The position numbers and the translations under genes were made by a program. Positions 43,666 to 54,904 of a stretch of 64,000 bases of DNA are shown piece after piece. The DNA is taken from positions 62,001-126,000 of the forward strand of contig JAHBBC010000041.1 of the NCBI GenBank assembly GCA_019915015.1, given 5' to 3'. The stretch is from Auriscalpium vulgare (lineage: Eukaryota > Basidiomycota > Agaricomycetes > Russulales > Auriscalpiaceae). Every line of letters starts with the position of its first letter. Within the stretch, counting starts at the first letter, position 1. Under the pieces are notes generated by a model. That model was given only the letters and a program-made list of their open reading frames with translations. It did no database searches and had not been told where the DNA came from.

Positions 43666-45539
43666 ATGTCAGAGAGCTGCGGGAACCCGAACGTCGAGTC
43701 GGAGGCCGTCATGCCCCGTGAGTCGCCCTACCATTGCCTCTCCCACCTCCTTGCTGACGTCCGGTCCAGGCAAGGCGAAATTTGACAAAGGAAAAACTTG
43801 CGTGAAGTGCAAAGAGAACCCAGGAAATCTTGTCATCCGCCATGCTGTTTATTGCAAGTGTGTCTCTGGACTGCGTCTGATCATGGGTTCCCTGACGAAT
43901 GATTCATGGCTTCAGAGATTGCTTTGGGCCCCTTATCTCAAGCCGCTTTAGACACGCTTTGGAGCCTCACATCAACGCTACGCCGTCAGGTCCGAGACGT
44001 GTCGCGCTCAAGCCGACTGGCGATCTCCTCGTCGGATTCTCTGGCGGGCTTGGATCGACCGTGCTCCTCGATCTCGTGCATCATTCCTACCTCTTGAAAG
44101 TTGTCGCGAAGGTTTCGAAGGGTGGGAAGGCGCACCCGCGCAACAATGAGCGAGTGTGGAAGAACGTGCGGGCATGCTACGTTGAGATTGCGGACGCTTT
44201 CCCTGGGGTGAGTCGTCTTCATTGATAGTCGTCCTGAGTGCTGAGTTTTTCAAAAGATGAAAGACCGCATTGAAGATGCCAGGGCTGCGGTAGGGCGTTA
44301 CGATGGGGTTGAGTTCGTGCCTGTGCGCATACAAGATGCCTTTGATCCTACCTGGTGGGAGAAGGTCTCCGGTAAACCCGCCCCTCCACTCGGGCTTGAC
44401 ATCGACCTGAGCGACGAAGGTGTGTGACCTTCCAGCCTATAACTCCTTTTCCGTCAGCTCACATCCGGCGATAAGATGTCCGCATATCCTCGAGTAATTC
44501 ACATTCGACGCCAATTTCGGCGCTGCACAGCTACCTTCGCAATCTCCCCACACCAACCGCCGTGCACTCTACAATATCAACGCTCATTCGCATCCTTCTC
44601 CTTTATACCGCCCATGCCACCACTTCATCTCACCTCGTCCAGGGCACCTCGCTTACATCCCTCTCCATCAATCTCATATCGTCTATATCTCAGGGTGGAG
44701 GTTTCGTTGTGCCACAGGTCACGCAGGAAGAGTGGTTCCCCCGTACAAGCCCCGCTCCGACGGAAAGTGCGACAGCCCGTCGCAGTGTCCGTGTCATCAG
44801 ACCGCTGCGAGATATTGGAATGAAGGAGTGCGCGGCTTGGGCTTGGTGGAATCAGCTGCCAATAGCGGGCAAGCAGAAGGTCCCTGTGTCTCGACAGACC
44901 ATCGGCGACCTCACAAAAGGTAAATTTGAAATATCATCTGTGGCGACAAAACCTTGATACCATCCCGTGCGCAGATTTTATTGTGGGCCTGGAGAAGGAC
45001 TTCCCATCGACCGTATCCACGATCGCCAAAACGGTCGCGAAGCTCGCGCCGAAAGGAGATGCAGGCGATAGATGCGTGATGTGTGAATTGTGAGTTGCTT
45101 TTCGTAAACATGCCGTTGACCTGAATTCTGAGCTGCTGCCAGGCCCACCCAACGGTCCGCGCAAGAGTGGAAGGCGCGGATAGCCATCCGCTCGTTCACG
45201 GCTCCAGACCCTTCGACCACCCTCTCCCCCGCAACGTCACTGTCCCCGCTGCTCTGCTACTCCTGCCACACCACCTTGACAAGTCGCAGCAGTCGCGGCG
45301 CCGTTCCTGCAAAGACAGGCATGCCGGCAGCGGGGCCATCATCTCCATTGGTGCCCCTCCCTGCGTGGACGGTGGCGCATCTGGCAGCCCCAGCTGACAC
45401 CCATGAACCGCACGGGTGCAGTCCCAGCGATAGCACCCGGGAGGGCGAGCAGCATGGCGAGGTGTGGGAGTCTAAGAAGCTGAGTGTGAATGATTTGAGG
45501 ACGTTGGTGGGCGATTTCATGCTGGTAGACGATTCATGA
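43666..45539 (+). CDS. CTU2: cytoplasmic tRNA 2-thiolation protein 2 (Ctu2/Ncs2)
   Basis: Predicted partner of Ctu1/Ncs6 in 2-thiolation of wobble uridine (mcm5s2U) in tRNAs for Lys, Glu and Gln, using sulfur from the Urm1 pathway. The ATG at 43666 gives MSESCGNPNVESEAVM. An N-terminal zinc site pairs CVKC with CKDC across an intron (TCVKCKENPGNLVIRHAVYC). The PP-loop-like motif is LLVGFSGGLGSTVLLDLV. Later come IRPLRDIGMKECAAWAWW, FIVGLEKDFPSTVSTIAKTV, and a second pair of zinc motifs, CVMC and CYSC. The protein ends LRTLVGDFMLVDDS with TGA 45537-45539. Length and order match Ctu2. About seven introns. Confidence 0.92.
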
Positions 45540-45671
45540 GGGCGAGGTGCGATCTAGGTACGCCATGGGTTCATTTGTTGTGTTTCATTTGTTGTGTTGT
45601 ATTGATAATGCAGCACTCTCATTTAGTCCTGTATGGTACCAGATTGACTTGTTGCCAAGATTGCGTTTGCG

Positions 45672-46420
45672 ATGTGTTACGTCGCGTCGCGAGAGGACTC
45701 GAGCTGCAGTACGTGCAGGTCGCATGATGACATCAATATCGACTTTCTCGCAGCAGTGAACTTCGACACCTGTGTAGGCAAGGAATCTCCCAAAACAGTC
45801 TGGCGCGTCCTAAGGGACGACAAGTCGTGAGTTCCGCCGACCTCTGCTTTCACGCCACAAGACCTTCCAGCACCGCTGTGGCTTCTTTCTTGGTGCTGCT
45901 CGAGAACGCCTCAACGCCTCGTTACCGCAGAAATGAAGCTGTTCCAGAGTTGGTCTCGGAGAAGTCCCTCCACGCCGAACCCACGTGCACTTATATTGGG
46001 CTTGATCTAGGAAGTCTGCGAGAGCTTCGCAGTCGACATCCCCAAACGTCGGGCTATCCCCAGGCCTCTTCTATTGTGCCATCTTCTGTGGCTCCATATC
46101 AGCGTATGCCCCTGGATGTATCGCCTGACAGGCCTGACCACGAGGGCGCTCATACGGAATTTGACAGCAACAGCAGATACACCCAGGCGCTGGCTGCTTC
46201 GGTTGTATACATTACCAATAAGGCAGGGAAGCGACATGTATGGTCTCCGTATGCTGTCAGAGGGAGCGAATCCCGGAGGACACAGTGCACGGGTGGCATC
46301 ATGGAGGCAAAGGGGAAAACGTCTTTGTATGCCGCGCGAAAGATAGAACAGACGGCGAGTTGCGTCTGCCGTCAGACGCCTGACGATAGCTCCGGACACC
46401 GACTCGGAATACTGCACTGA
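45672..46420 (+). CDS. unrecognised protein, two exons (possible gene)
   Basis: Exon 1, 45672-45826, reads from ATG through DINIDFLAAVNFDTCVG and PKTVWRVLRDDK. A good donor (GTGAGT at 45827) and an acceptor (CAG at 45868-45870) define a 44-base intron that keeps the frame. Exon 2 then continues TAVASFLVLLENASTPRYRR to a stop at 46418-46420, for about 234 residues. I recognise no domain. Support is only the open frame and the in-phase intron. Exon 1 is a compact Cys-containing stretch (CSTCRS). It could be a genuine orphan, a fragment of a larger broken gene, or chance. A downstream copy-like string TTCATTTGTTGTGT occurs twice at about 45568-45600, just before it. Confidence 0.35.
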
Positions 46421-46466
46421 ATAGGACGATGTAACGTACCTTCATATCAAGGCGCGCGGCGCACGA

Positions 46467-46472
46467 TATAAA
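46467..46472 (+). promoter_or_regulatory. TATA box of the aquaporin gene
   Basis: TATAAA sits in GCACGATATAAACTCC, about 150 bases before the ATG at 46618, followed by a C/T-rich tract. Confidence 0.55.
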
Positions 46473-46617
46473 CTCCTTCCTCTGCAGGCGCCTTCCGTTG
46501 GACGTCGTGTTGCCTCCCCTTGGCCCTGCTCCTGTCCACCGCTCCTCCCTGGTCTTTTGCAGGTCCGTTCCAGGTTTTGATCTTATACCTTTACTGATAT
46601 CTACCAGAACCCAGACA

Positions 46618-48124
46618 ATGGCAACAACCCACCATACCCACCGAGTTCATCTGGCAGATATCGAGGCACGGCCTCAGATACTCTTTGCATGGGAAAGGGT
46701 CCGCCATCGGCAGGCACACTGGGCTGTCGAGTGCCTGGCTGAGATGGTAAGCCGCCCGCACGAACGCCTTCAAACGCATATTGATTCCATGGATGCAAAC
46801 AGTTTGGAGTGTTCTTTTATTGTTACGCGGGTGCGTTGGCCGCAGCGTCGACGTCGATGTCCACTGAGCGTTCACTTACAGGCATGGGCGCGACGGCATC
46901 CTATATCCTGGGAAACATCTTAAAAATTGAGGGCATCGGATGTGAGTGGGCGTCTTACCTGTCTATGAGGCCAGCTAAACCAATCGCGTAGCGCTGCTCA
47001 CCATCGGTTTCGCATACATGGCCGGGATTGGCTTCGCACTCATCGTAGCAAGCGGGACTTCGGGCGGGCATTTCAACCCTGCTGTTACTATCGTCCGAGT
47101 TCTGTTCAGAGGGTTCCCTGTCTGGAAAGGTCTCAGGTCAGCATGCCGTGGCCGACGGACGGAGGAAACAAGGACTTACATAGCCCATCGACAGATACAT
47201 CGTGGCGCAGATCCTCGGAGGTTACATCACTTCACTGATAATATACTGGCAATGGAAACCTTTGATCACGGTCAGTGAAAATACATCTAGCATGTCACGA
47301 CAATGCTCACAACGCGCACCTGCCCAGGAAACTGAAGCCGCCTTGACTGTGGCGGGGGCTTACGACCTTGTGAACTTCACCGCACAAGGTCCCGCAGGTA
47401 TCTTCGCGCTGTACGTCACTAAAGGAACGCCCTTGGGTCTCGTATGGGTGAATGAATTCATTGTGGTATGTCGAGGTCGGTCTTCTGCAGGAAGTTCGTA
47501 AATGCTTACCACGGCGATAGGATTTCTTCATCGGGCTCGTCATCTTCGCGTGTCTCGATCCGACCAACTTCCTTTGCCCGCCATCGCTGGGTCCCTGGAC
47601 TGTTGGCCTCGCATAGTGAGCGGCACTTCGTACGCCTACCATCGTGAAACCTGATCAAGGATTCAGCGCTGTGGGAATCTGGTCGTACTCACCGAACGGC
47701 CGTGCGTCTTACGGGTGTTCTCTTCCCTTCTGATCAATGTGCTCACCGGCCTTCTCTTCAGTGGCGGCTAATGCCGCTCGCGATGTCGGAGGGCGACTGG
47801 CTGCGATTTCTATATGGGGTTTGAAAGCAAGCGGTGGAAGATACGCTGCCATAGCAGCTCTGACGAACATTCCAGCCACCATCCTCGCCTACCTGGTGTA
47901 TGAAATAATTTTCAAAGACTCAAGTCGCAGTGAGTGGACACAATCGCTCCTTGCTAGAGGTCCACGCTGACGAGAGTTGCGCGTTAGTCGTCACCCCTGC
48001 GCAAAAGGAGTTCATCGACGGACACAGAGCGCATGAAGAGCATAAGGCACAAAGGCATCAGTCTCGTCGTCTATCGAATGCGTCCGACATTGAGGATAAG
48101 GGCCACGAAGAGAAGCAGGCATGA
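46618..48124 (+). CDS. aquaporin / aquaglyceroporin (MIP family)
   Basis: Predicted six-helix membrane channel for water or small neutral solutes. The ATG at 46618 gives a hydrophilic N-terminus (MATTHHTHRVHLADIE). Helices follow: MFGVFFYCYAGALAAAS, LLTIGFAYMAGIGFALIVA, IVAQILGGYITSLIIYW and FFIGLVIFACLDP. Loop B has the canonical NPA in SGGHFNPAVTI. Loop E reads AANAARDVGGR across an intron, so the second NPA is NAA while the pore arginine is kept. The last helix is IPATILAYLVYEIIF. The tail is charged and ends KGHEEKQA, with the stop at 48122-48124. About eight introns. Water versus glycerol selectivity cannot be decided here. Confidence 0.9.
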
Positions 48125-48417
48125 CGCTTGACCAGAGTGCCAGAGTAGCAGGAAATGCGGGAGGTGGCGGTGTATGACGGCGACGACCGTAGTGTAATAT
48201 ATAGGGTTAGTTCAGGATTGTTTTTGTTTGTGATATATCCTGTCTTTTCATTAGTGTATTTCTTCTGCGATTCAGTCGTACGCTATGACGAGTGAAAAAA
48301 ATCTTCACGCACTCTGGCTTATCATAGCCTTCCGACTTCAAGACAACATGCGTAAGTCCCGTCCCTTGCTCAAGTCCGACGACACAAAAAACTTCGGTAT
48401 ATTGTTGGTCGAGAAAA
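48125..48417. other. convergent 3' intergenic region
   Basis: Just under 300 bases between the aquaporin stop (plus) and the PLP-enzyme stop (minus). AT-rich after 48200; nothing coded. Confidence 0.5.
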
Positions 48418-50099
48418 TCACATTTTCGCCGGCCGCTTGCTATTCAAGTCGCGGAGCTCCTCGCATGCCTCTAGCAGCGCCTCTGCAAGATACTCGAAAT
48501 CCGACACCTAAAGCAGCTTAGTCACCCAAGCGATAGGTTCCTTGGTTGTCGACATACCTCCGTGTAAACTTGAGCGCTCGCCCGAACCCACCACTTGCCA
48601 TTGTGGGTATAAGTTGCCGCCGATACATTCCACTTGTTTATCAGCTTCTTATTAAAGAACGTCTTGCTGAAGATATCTTCTGGAACGCTGGTCGGCAATG
48701 GAAGCTCGACGTTCACCATGTTCAGCGTGAATTCATCCGCTTCGTCGAGAAGGGAGGTGCCGAGACGCTGAGCGAGGGCTTTGCCGCCGGCAACGGCAAC
48801 CGAATGGCAGTATTCGTTGATCTTGTGTTCTCCGCCGAGCCACTGCCGAAAGTCTAAAGCTGCGCCTACTGTCAGAACAAAGTCGAGGCCTGTGCAGGCA
48901 TAATAAGTGAATTACCTGGAATGACGCTCATATAAGGGGTAAAATCCGTCGTTCCTGTCCCTTCAACGAACGTAAGCCCAGTGCACATGAGCATGGTACA
49001 AAACTCACATCCGAAGAGCTCTAAGAAGTTGGCATGCTTAGGACCACCAGGTGGATCCCTAGGCGAGACGTAGCTGTGGGGCGTGGGGAACGGCGACTTC
49101 AGATAATGTTGATTGCTGCATGGTGGCGGCATGAGAAAGGCTAACGCTTTCTGTATGCAGGAAATACACACCGTTTTGGCACGTAGAGAATGGCACACGG
49201 ACGCTTCGCGTACAACCATTTGTGACAATTCTGCTTACGGAGTTAGTACGCTGAGGCGACAATAAAGTTTTGTAGATTAAGCCTCACCGATATCCAGAAG
49301 TCGGGCTGCACGGCACCCAGATTGACGTCCACTTCTTGACCAAGACTGTGCGCGGCGTCAATGACGGTAAAGACGCCTGCCTCGCGGCAAATCCCAACAA
49401 GCTCTTTCCATGGAAGGTAAACGCCAGGATGTGACGCGATGCTGTCAATGACCGCAACAATCTTCGGCTCTGGCGTGCCCACTTGATGCGACGACAGTTG
49501 TGCTCTGACCAGGGACGTGATGTGGGCACGAAAAGTGTCTATGATGGCCGCGCGTGTGGTTGGGAAGCTGAGAAGAAAAACAGAAATTGAGGGATGAGGT
49601 GGCAAATCGTTGATATACTGAATCGTCCTTTCAACAGCATTGTACGTGGTCGTCGCTGGGTAAAGCATGAGACCCAGTATCAGTGGGAGGCCCTGTACAC
49701 GCACCAGCGACAATTATGTCCTCCTTTTTCCATACGAAGTTCTTCAGCACCGTGTTTATCCCGTGTGATGCATTTGGCACGAAGACGACTTCGTCGGGGC
49801 CAGCACCGACGAGCTGTTCCATCCGTCGTCTTGCCGTTGGGATCTTATCAGCAGCATCTAACCTCATGAATTTATCTGGATTTGCTTCTATGCCTGCTGC
49901 GATGACCTGACTCGCAGCGACCACAGGGCCGGGCACAGAGCCATAGGAGCCTCGAGAGGAGGATTAGTAGGTGGCCTGAGTATGAGACAAAACCGTGCTT
50001 ACCATGGTTCAGGTTCACATAACCAGGTGCGAACGTAAAATACTTGAGGAGACCATGTCCGAATGAAGGCGGTGGTTTGGTGGTATCGTATGAAGACAT
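48418..50099 (-). CDS. class V PLP-dependent enzyme (isopenicillin N epimerase-like; candidate Egt2)
   Basis: Predicted pyridoxal-phosphate enzyme of aminotransferase class V fold. The ATG at 50097-50099 gives MSSYDTTKPPPSFGHGLLKYF, then YVNLNHGSYG (spliced) and VPGPVVAAS. Cofactor landmarks: PNASHGINTVLKN, VAVIDSIASHPG, FTVIDAAHSLGQEVDVNL, and the probable Schiff-base lysine in WISNCHKWLYAKR across an intron. The C-terminal domain includes GTGTTDFTPYMSVIPA, KWWVRASAQVYTEVSDFEYL and ends SKRPAKM, with the stop at 48418-48420. Family placement is strong. Fungal proteins of this type include hercynylcysteine sulfoxide lyase (Egt2) of ergothioneine synthesis, but also desulfurase- and epimerase-like proteins. 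No partner gene (Egt1) is in the window, so the specific role is inference. About eight introns. Confidence 0.85.
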
Positions 50100-50201
50100 T
50101 GAGGCGAAAGTTGCAGCCTGTCAACTCTGGAAGTATAAGTACTATATGATATGACCGCACAACGACAAAGTGGTACTGACGGAAGAGGAAGCGCAAGACT
50201 G

Positions 50202-50744
50202 CTATAGATAGCCGCCTGGTTGATTTGGATAAGCGCCTCCGAGTCGGACACCCACGCTTTCCGATGTGTGGTAAATGTCCGTTGCGCTTCCAGTCAGAAG
50301 AGAGGCGATTGTCGAGGGCTGTGGGTATACAGAGAAGTTACTAGCTTCATTGACCTTCGAAACATGGTAAGTACCGTAGCGAGCCAACGTAAATAGCAGC
50401 CGGCGCTGTAACAACGGTGACCATAGTGACATTTAATTTGTGGATAGGATATATGTACTCGGACGCCTTACAGTAAAACAGAGCGTTGGACGTCCCGCCG
50501 CTCGCGACTCTACGCTACTTACCCGCCGGAGGTTTGCCCGGGCCCATGCGAGGATGGTCGCCAACTTACCGTTGAAAGAAAGGAGCGCGCCATTGTCTGC
50601 ACGTACTACTTTCTTTACTCCTAAGGTCACCAAAAGAACCATAACTTCAACAAGCAAGCAACAAGCAAGAATAGGACCGACTGAAAAAGGATGGGGATTC
50701 TTCGTCGTCAGGATCGACGCGATCATTGGACTCCATGAGTGCAC
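50202..50744 (-). pseudogene. possible membrane-protein gene or remnant
   Basis: On the minus strand a hydrophobic stretch, PILACCLLVEVMVLLVTLG, followed by KKVVRADNGALLSFNG, starts after a good acceptor (TTTTTCAG) and ends at a donor (GTAAGT-like). Further short open pieces follow down to about 50202 (YHVSKVNEASNFSVYPQPS; VGVRLGGAYPNQPGGYL). I could not assemble a complete frame with start, phases and stop. It could be the middle of a gene with very small exons, or a decayed copy of a membrane protein. Confidence 0.3.
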
Positions 50745-51034
50745 AAGTTGAGTTGTTGGGGGTCATCTGAACCAGTGATGAACAACGTACCGGCGTCGAA
50801 CTATCATGTCAACCCCCATCGCAAGACGAAGGGACATGCTGATCGCTCGGGAAATGCTTGCGTGCGGAATTACAGGCGGTCTACCATGATATTACGATCT
50901 GGGATACATATCCTATAATGTACAGTTGCACTTTGCGACAAGGCTGGGATTACAAGCAGACCGTTATCCATTATATGGCTGGTCGCTGCCGTTTGTGAAA
51001 TTCACCTGAGTATGAAATTATATTCATTGAGTTA

Positions 51035-51907
51035 CTACAAGAGATGGTCACGTACGAGGATAGTGGCAGACGTCGGGCTGGACGCCCCGATGTCTTCCTC
51101 CTCGACGTGCTCATGCTCATTTTCCTCAGTTGCCACTGCTTGATAAGACTTTCCTGGATGCTCGCTGTCTTGTCCGGAGTCTTCTGCATCCTGCTCGCTG
51201 AGATGCTCTGAAGAGGCACGAGGGGAGTCTACTAGTTCAAAATCTTCGGCGCGTGATTCCGCATGTGGTCGCGTAGGACGTCTTCCCCCGTGAACGAGTG
51301 TGGACTGGGGAGGCTCGAGCGCAGGCTCGCGTTCCCCCCGGTGCAGGCCGACTTGGGCTGGCGGGTCTGTAATCAAATACGACGACGGTGCGGCCGCCAT
51401 TCGCGGCAGATGGATTGCCGGACGTCGGCGGCGAATTGTTGGCTGTAGGAGCAGGCACTTGGTCGGCATTTGCTCCACGAGGTTGAGTAGCATGAGGTTT
51501 AGTGTAAAGGGGAATTAATGGGGATGCCGGGGATGCCGCGACTAGCCACCAGCTCATGGGTACAGCGAAGCCGAGGACAACTTCAGCGCCTGTGAAATCG
51601 CGGACTTCGCCTGGAATTGGCGATGTGTGAACTGCCGTGCGCGGTCAGCAGACAGTTCAAAACTCCTGGAGAAAAGTAACATACCTGCAGACCACGTAAG
51701 GAGGCTCCACCATGCGATAGTCGTCGCCATACCATAGAGAAAGAAGGGCAAGCCATTCTCGACGCGTGCTTGCTGAACTCCGAACGTCAAGCCAAGCAAG
51801 CCCGACGTGGCGAAGATGCTTAGAAGGAGAACAAACTGCTCGATAGTCCATGCGCCCAGAGCTAGGAAGATGGGGAGAACTAAAAGCAACATAGTAAGGG
51901 GCTCCAT
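51035..51907 (-). CDS. uncharacterised multi-span membrane protein with acidic tail
   Basis: From ATG 51905-51907 the protein reads MEPLTMLLLVLPIFLALGAW, then helices EQFVLLLSIFATSGLLGLTFGV and LPFFLYGMATTIAWWSLLTW. An intron at about 51577-51684 joins SAG to AEVVLGFAVPMSWWLVAASPAS, giving about four membrane spans in 100 residues. A Pro/Asn/Thr-rich stretch follows. A second intron with a less certain donor (GTATTT near 51380) leads to a hydrophilic acidic tail: AEDFELVDSPRASSEHL, HEHVEEEDIGASSP, ending VRDHLL with the stop at 51035-51037. I recognise no family. An alternative tail frame stops earlier, so the C-terminus is provisional. Confidence 0.5.
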
Positions 51908-52181
51908 GAGTGACTAAGACAAGGAATGGTTGTTAGGGGCAACTTTCTGTCGGGCTCACCTGTTATCCAGCCCAGGGGTCATTCGCCTCCAACCCGAGTG
52001 AAACGCAAGAACGGTCACCCGCCCCCGCGCGTTTTCGCGCCCAAGGGAACTTGAACTTGACTCCCTTGCAGTCGCGGCAACGACCGCGATCGATCACACG
52101 GCAGCAAAAGCCCCCGAGTCTTCGGAGTGTGCAGATCCTGACGACCAACGACCATCCTCACGCCTCGAACGTCCTCAGAAA

Positions 52182-52927
52182 TGTCGTCTGCTTTCTTTTA
52201 TGGGACACTAATGCATCCCAAAATATTGAAGCGTGTCATTGACAACGAAGGAAGCCATCTTGAGATCTGCCCAGCAGTACTGATGGTCCGGTTCCCGATG
52301 CCTATGCGTCCGCTCAGTACCTAACATCTGCAACTAGGACTATACCAGACATCATGTCAAAGTACTGTAAACATCAATACTGGAAAGAAAGTACCTCTGA
52401 TCGTCGCAGGACGCAGATTACCCGGCCATGCTCCCGCATGAGAAGAGCGAAAAGCTTTTGAAGCGCAAATTGAACCTTGAGGAGAAAAGCGTTCGAGGGA
52501 CTTTGGTCACAGGCCTGACCGAAAGCGACTTGGAGCTTCTGGATATATTTGAAGGAAATGTGAGTGACTTGCGCGTCAAGGGCGACATGCTCTAAACAGA
52601 GTCTAGGAATATGCTCGCACCCTAGTTGCTGTCCACCCTCTAGGCCCATCCGCTCCCCTTCCATCGGACGTCACTCCGACCGTTGAATCTGCATACGTCC
52701 CAACGACGCCGGCTCCTCTTCCTTCGCCGTCGGAGCTCGCTGCGACGGCCGCAGCGGAGACATATGTTTGGAATGCACCAGTGGCAGATCTGGAGAAGGA
52801 GCTTTGGTCGTTTGAGACATTCGTGCGAGACAACGCGTGGAAATGGGTGGGCGAAGGGGCAGAAAAGCAGGAAGAGTATCAAGAGGTGGACAGGCGCAAG
52901 GAAATGCGAGGAGAAATTGTGCGCTAA
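52182..52927 (+). CDS. AIG2/GGCT-fold protein (putative gamma-glutamylcyclotransferase)
   Basis: Predicted small enzyme of the gamma-glutamylcyclotransferase/AIG2 fold. The ATG at 52182 gives MSSAFFYGTLMHPKILKRVI, and FFYGTLM is the family's substrate-loop signature. After introns come KLLKRKLNLEEKSVRGTLVTGLTESDLELLDIFEGNEY, in which the DxFEGxEY pattern is diagnostic (the catalytic acid lies in this region). The second half is an Ala/Pro-rich linker and a helical end (LEKELWSFETFVRDNAWKW), stop 52925-52927. About 200 residues in three to four exons. The actual substrate (glutathione or other gamma-glutamyl amines) cannot be told. Confidence 0.85.
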
Positions 52928-53013
52928 ATAAAGTAGGCTATCTTTAGAACGGCGTTAGGCCTAGGCCCGGGGACTGCGATGAAGCTGCCGCCGAACTCCT
53001 TTCCCCAACACCC

Positions 53014-54672
53014 ATGCGCTCCCCCCTCGCAGTCCATCCCTACCTTCGCAGGGCCGTAACCTTCACAGTTTTCTTTCTTTTCTTTGTCCTGGTCCTTTCC
53101 ATTGCTGTTGGACGCGAGGTTACGCGACAGCTAACGGATCCCTTCCGACCAGGAACCGACGTTGATGCTGGTGCGCACGGTGACCGGTTTGACGTTGCTG
53201 CTTGGTCGTACTAACCTGTTGACTAGAATTTCCGGAGTGGAGTCAATATGTGGCACTCGATAGCCTATCATCGGCCGAGCTATCCCTAGGTATGCGGCCT
53301 TTCCAATACGTCGTGTGCACATCTGACCCTTCTTCAAGACGAATCCGACCGACGCGCCATTCTAGTTGGTGACATCCATGGCATGATGGGCGCGCTCGAG
53401 TGAGTCAGTTTCGTTCTCAATTAGCCTGTTCTAACCCGACTTCAGCGCGTTATTGGACAAGCTCGTATTCGATCCTGCAAAGGACACTCTCATACATCTT
53501 GGAGACGTCTCCGCCAAGGGAACGGAGTCAGGCTCCATCTCTGTGCTCTCCTTCATGACCAAAAACAACATCACTGGTGTACGCGGGAACCACGACCAAA
53601 AAGTATTGGAATGGCGCGCTTGGGTGGATTGGATCAAAAGCCTGGGGAAAGGCACGGGCGCTTTATGGCTTGACGACGTCGATATGCAGTGGGAAGCAGC
53701 AAGAAAGGACCCCATGATTGACGAAGAGGAGTGGGTGATCACGCAGAAGAAGAGCAAGGAAGGTGAAGAGACGTGGTGGGACAGGGTGCCGGACGGTTGG
53801 CAGATGTTCTCAGAGCACTATCACATAGCTCGGTGCGTGAGTTTACATTCTGACTGCCTGCGGTGCTGACATAGCGGTAGCTCTATCACAAAGGCGGAGT
53901 ACGAGTACTTGCGGTCATTACCGCTTGTGCTGCATTTGCCTGATGAGCATGCCTTCTTGGTCCACGCAGGACTCTTGCCGTTCGATCCTTCGCGCGCAAT
54001 ATCAAATCAGCGTCAACCCCTTGCTCATTTACCTACGGTTTCCGCACGTCCTGGCGCGTCTAGGCTTCGCGCTCGCGGCGATCTTACTGCGGCCATGCGT
54101 GAGGTGCAAGAGCTCTCCATTCTGAACGACATCGGACAGAATAGAGACCCTTGGGTCATGCTCAACATGCGTAATGTACTGAAGAGCAAACGAGTGTCAA
54201 GGTCTGCCAAAAGTCGCGTTTTTTATTCGCCCAGACTTACCTTTAGTTTCGTAAGGAAAACGCATGTTGGAACACCCTGGACAGATTTGTGGAACTCCGT
54301 GATGCCTCGCTGTTCTGGTTTCCAAAGCAATGGAAAGGATAGCCTTCCGTGCTATCCGTCGACCGTCATCTATGGTCATGCTGCCGCGCGCGGGCTCGAC
54401 ATAAAGAGGTGGACCATCGGTTTGGATTCTGGCTGTGTACGCGATTTCTTGCTGAACTGCGTCCGATTGCTGACTGCATGCGCTCCTCTCAGGTTTATGG
54501 CCGAAGATTAACAGCCCTCGTGCTTGACGCGTCTCGCCGCAACAGCAGTGCCGTCGCCGCAGATGACTATATGGATGACAGCGACTCGAAGTTTGCGCAG
54601 ACTATACCATTTGGCGACAACGGTCAGGCACGCCTAGTCAATGTCAAATGCTACGAGCCCCAGCCGCGGTAG
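53014..54672 (+). CDS. Ppn2-like calcineurin-type metallophosphatase, copy 1
   Basis: Predicted type II membrane protein of the metallophosphatase superfamily, closest in architecture to yeast Ppn2 (vacuolar zinc-dependent endopolyphosphatase). The ATG at 53014 gives a short cytosolic head and one membrane span, RRAVTFTVFFLFFVLVLSIAVG. The phosphatase core has all metal-binding motifs in order: ILVGDIHGMMGALE, IHLGDVSAKG, GVRGNHDQKVLEWRAW, LPLVLHLPDEHAFLVHAGLLP and YGHAAARGLDIKRWTIGLDSGCVYG. The end is FGDNGQARLVNVKCYEP, stop 54670-54672. About seven introns. It is the first of a tandem pair, 232 bases ahead of copy 2. Confidence 0.9.
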
Positions 54673-54904
54673 CATATGCTGCCCTAGATGGATAGGTTTC
54701 TTGACGACGGTCTATGCGATTGTTGCTTTAATATATATCACCCTCCAGCTGCGAGTACTGTAATAATTGTAACACTTCCCGCAAGGCGTTGATCGACTGT
54801 TTATCTGATAAGATACTGAGAGATCCCGCAGCCGACAACTCCGTCCTGCTCGCTGACCATCATCACACCAGTACTAGTGCTTGAGCTTTTGAGGTTCTTC
54901 GGAG

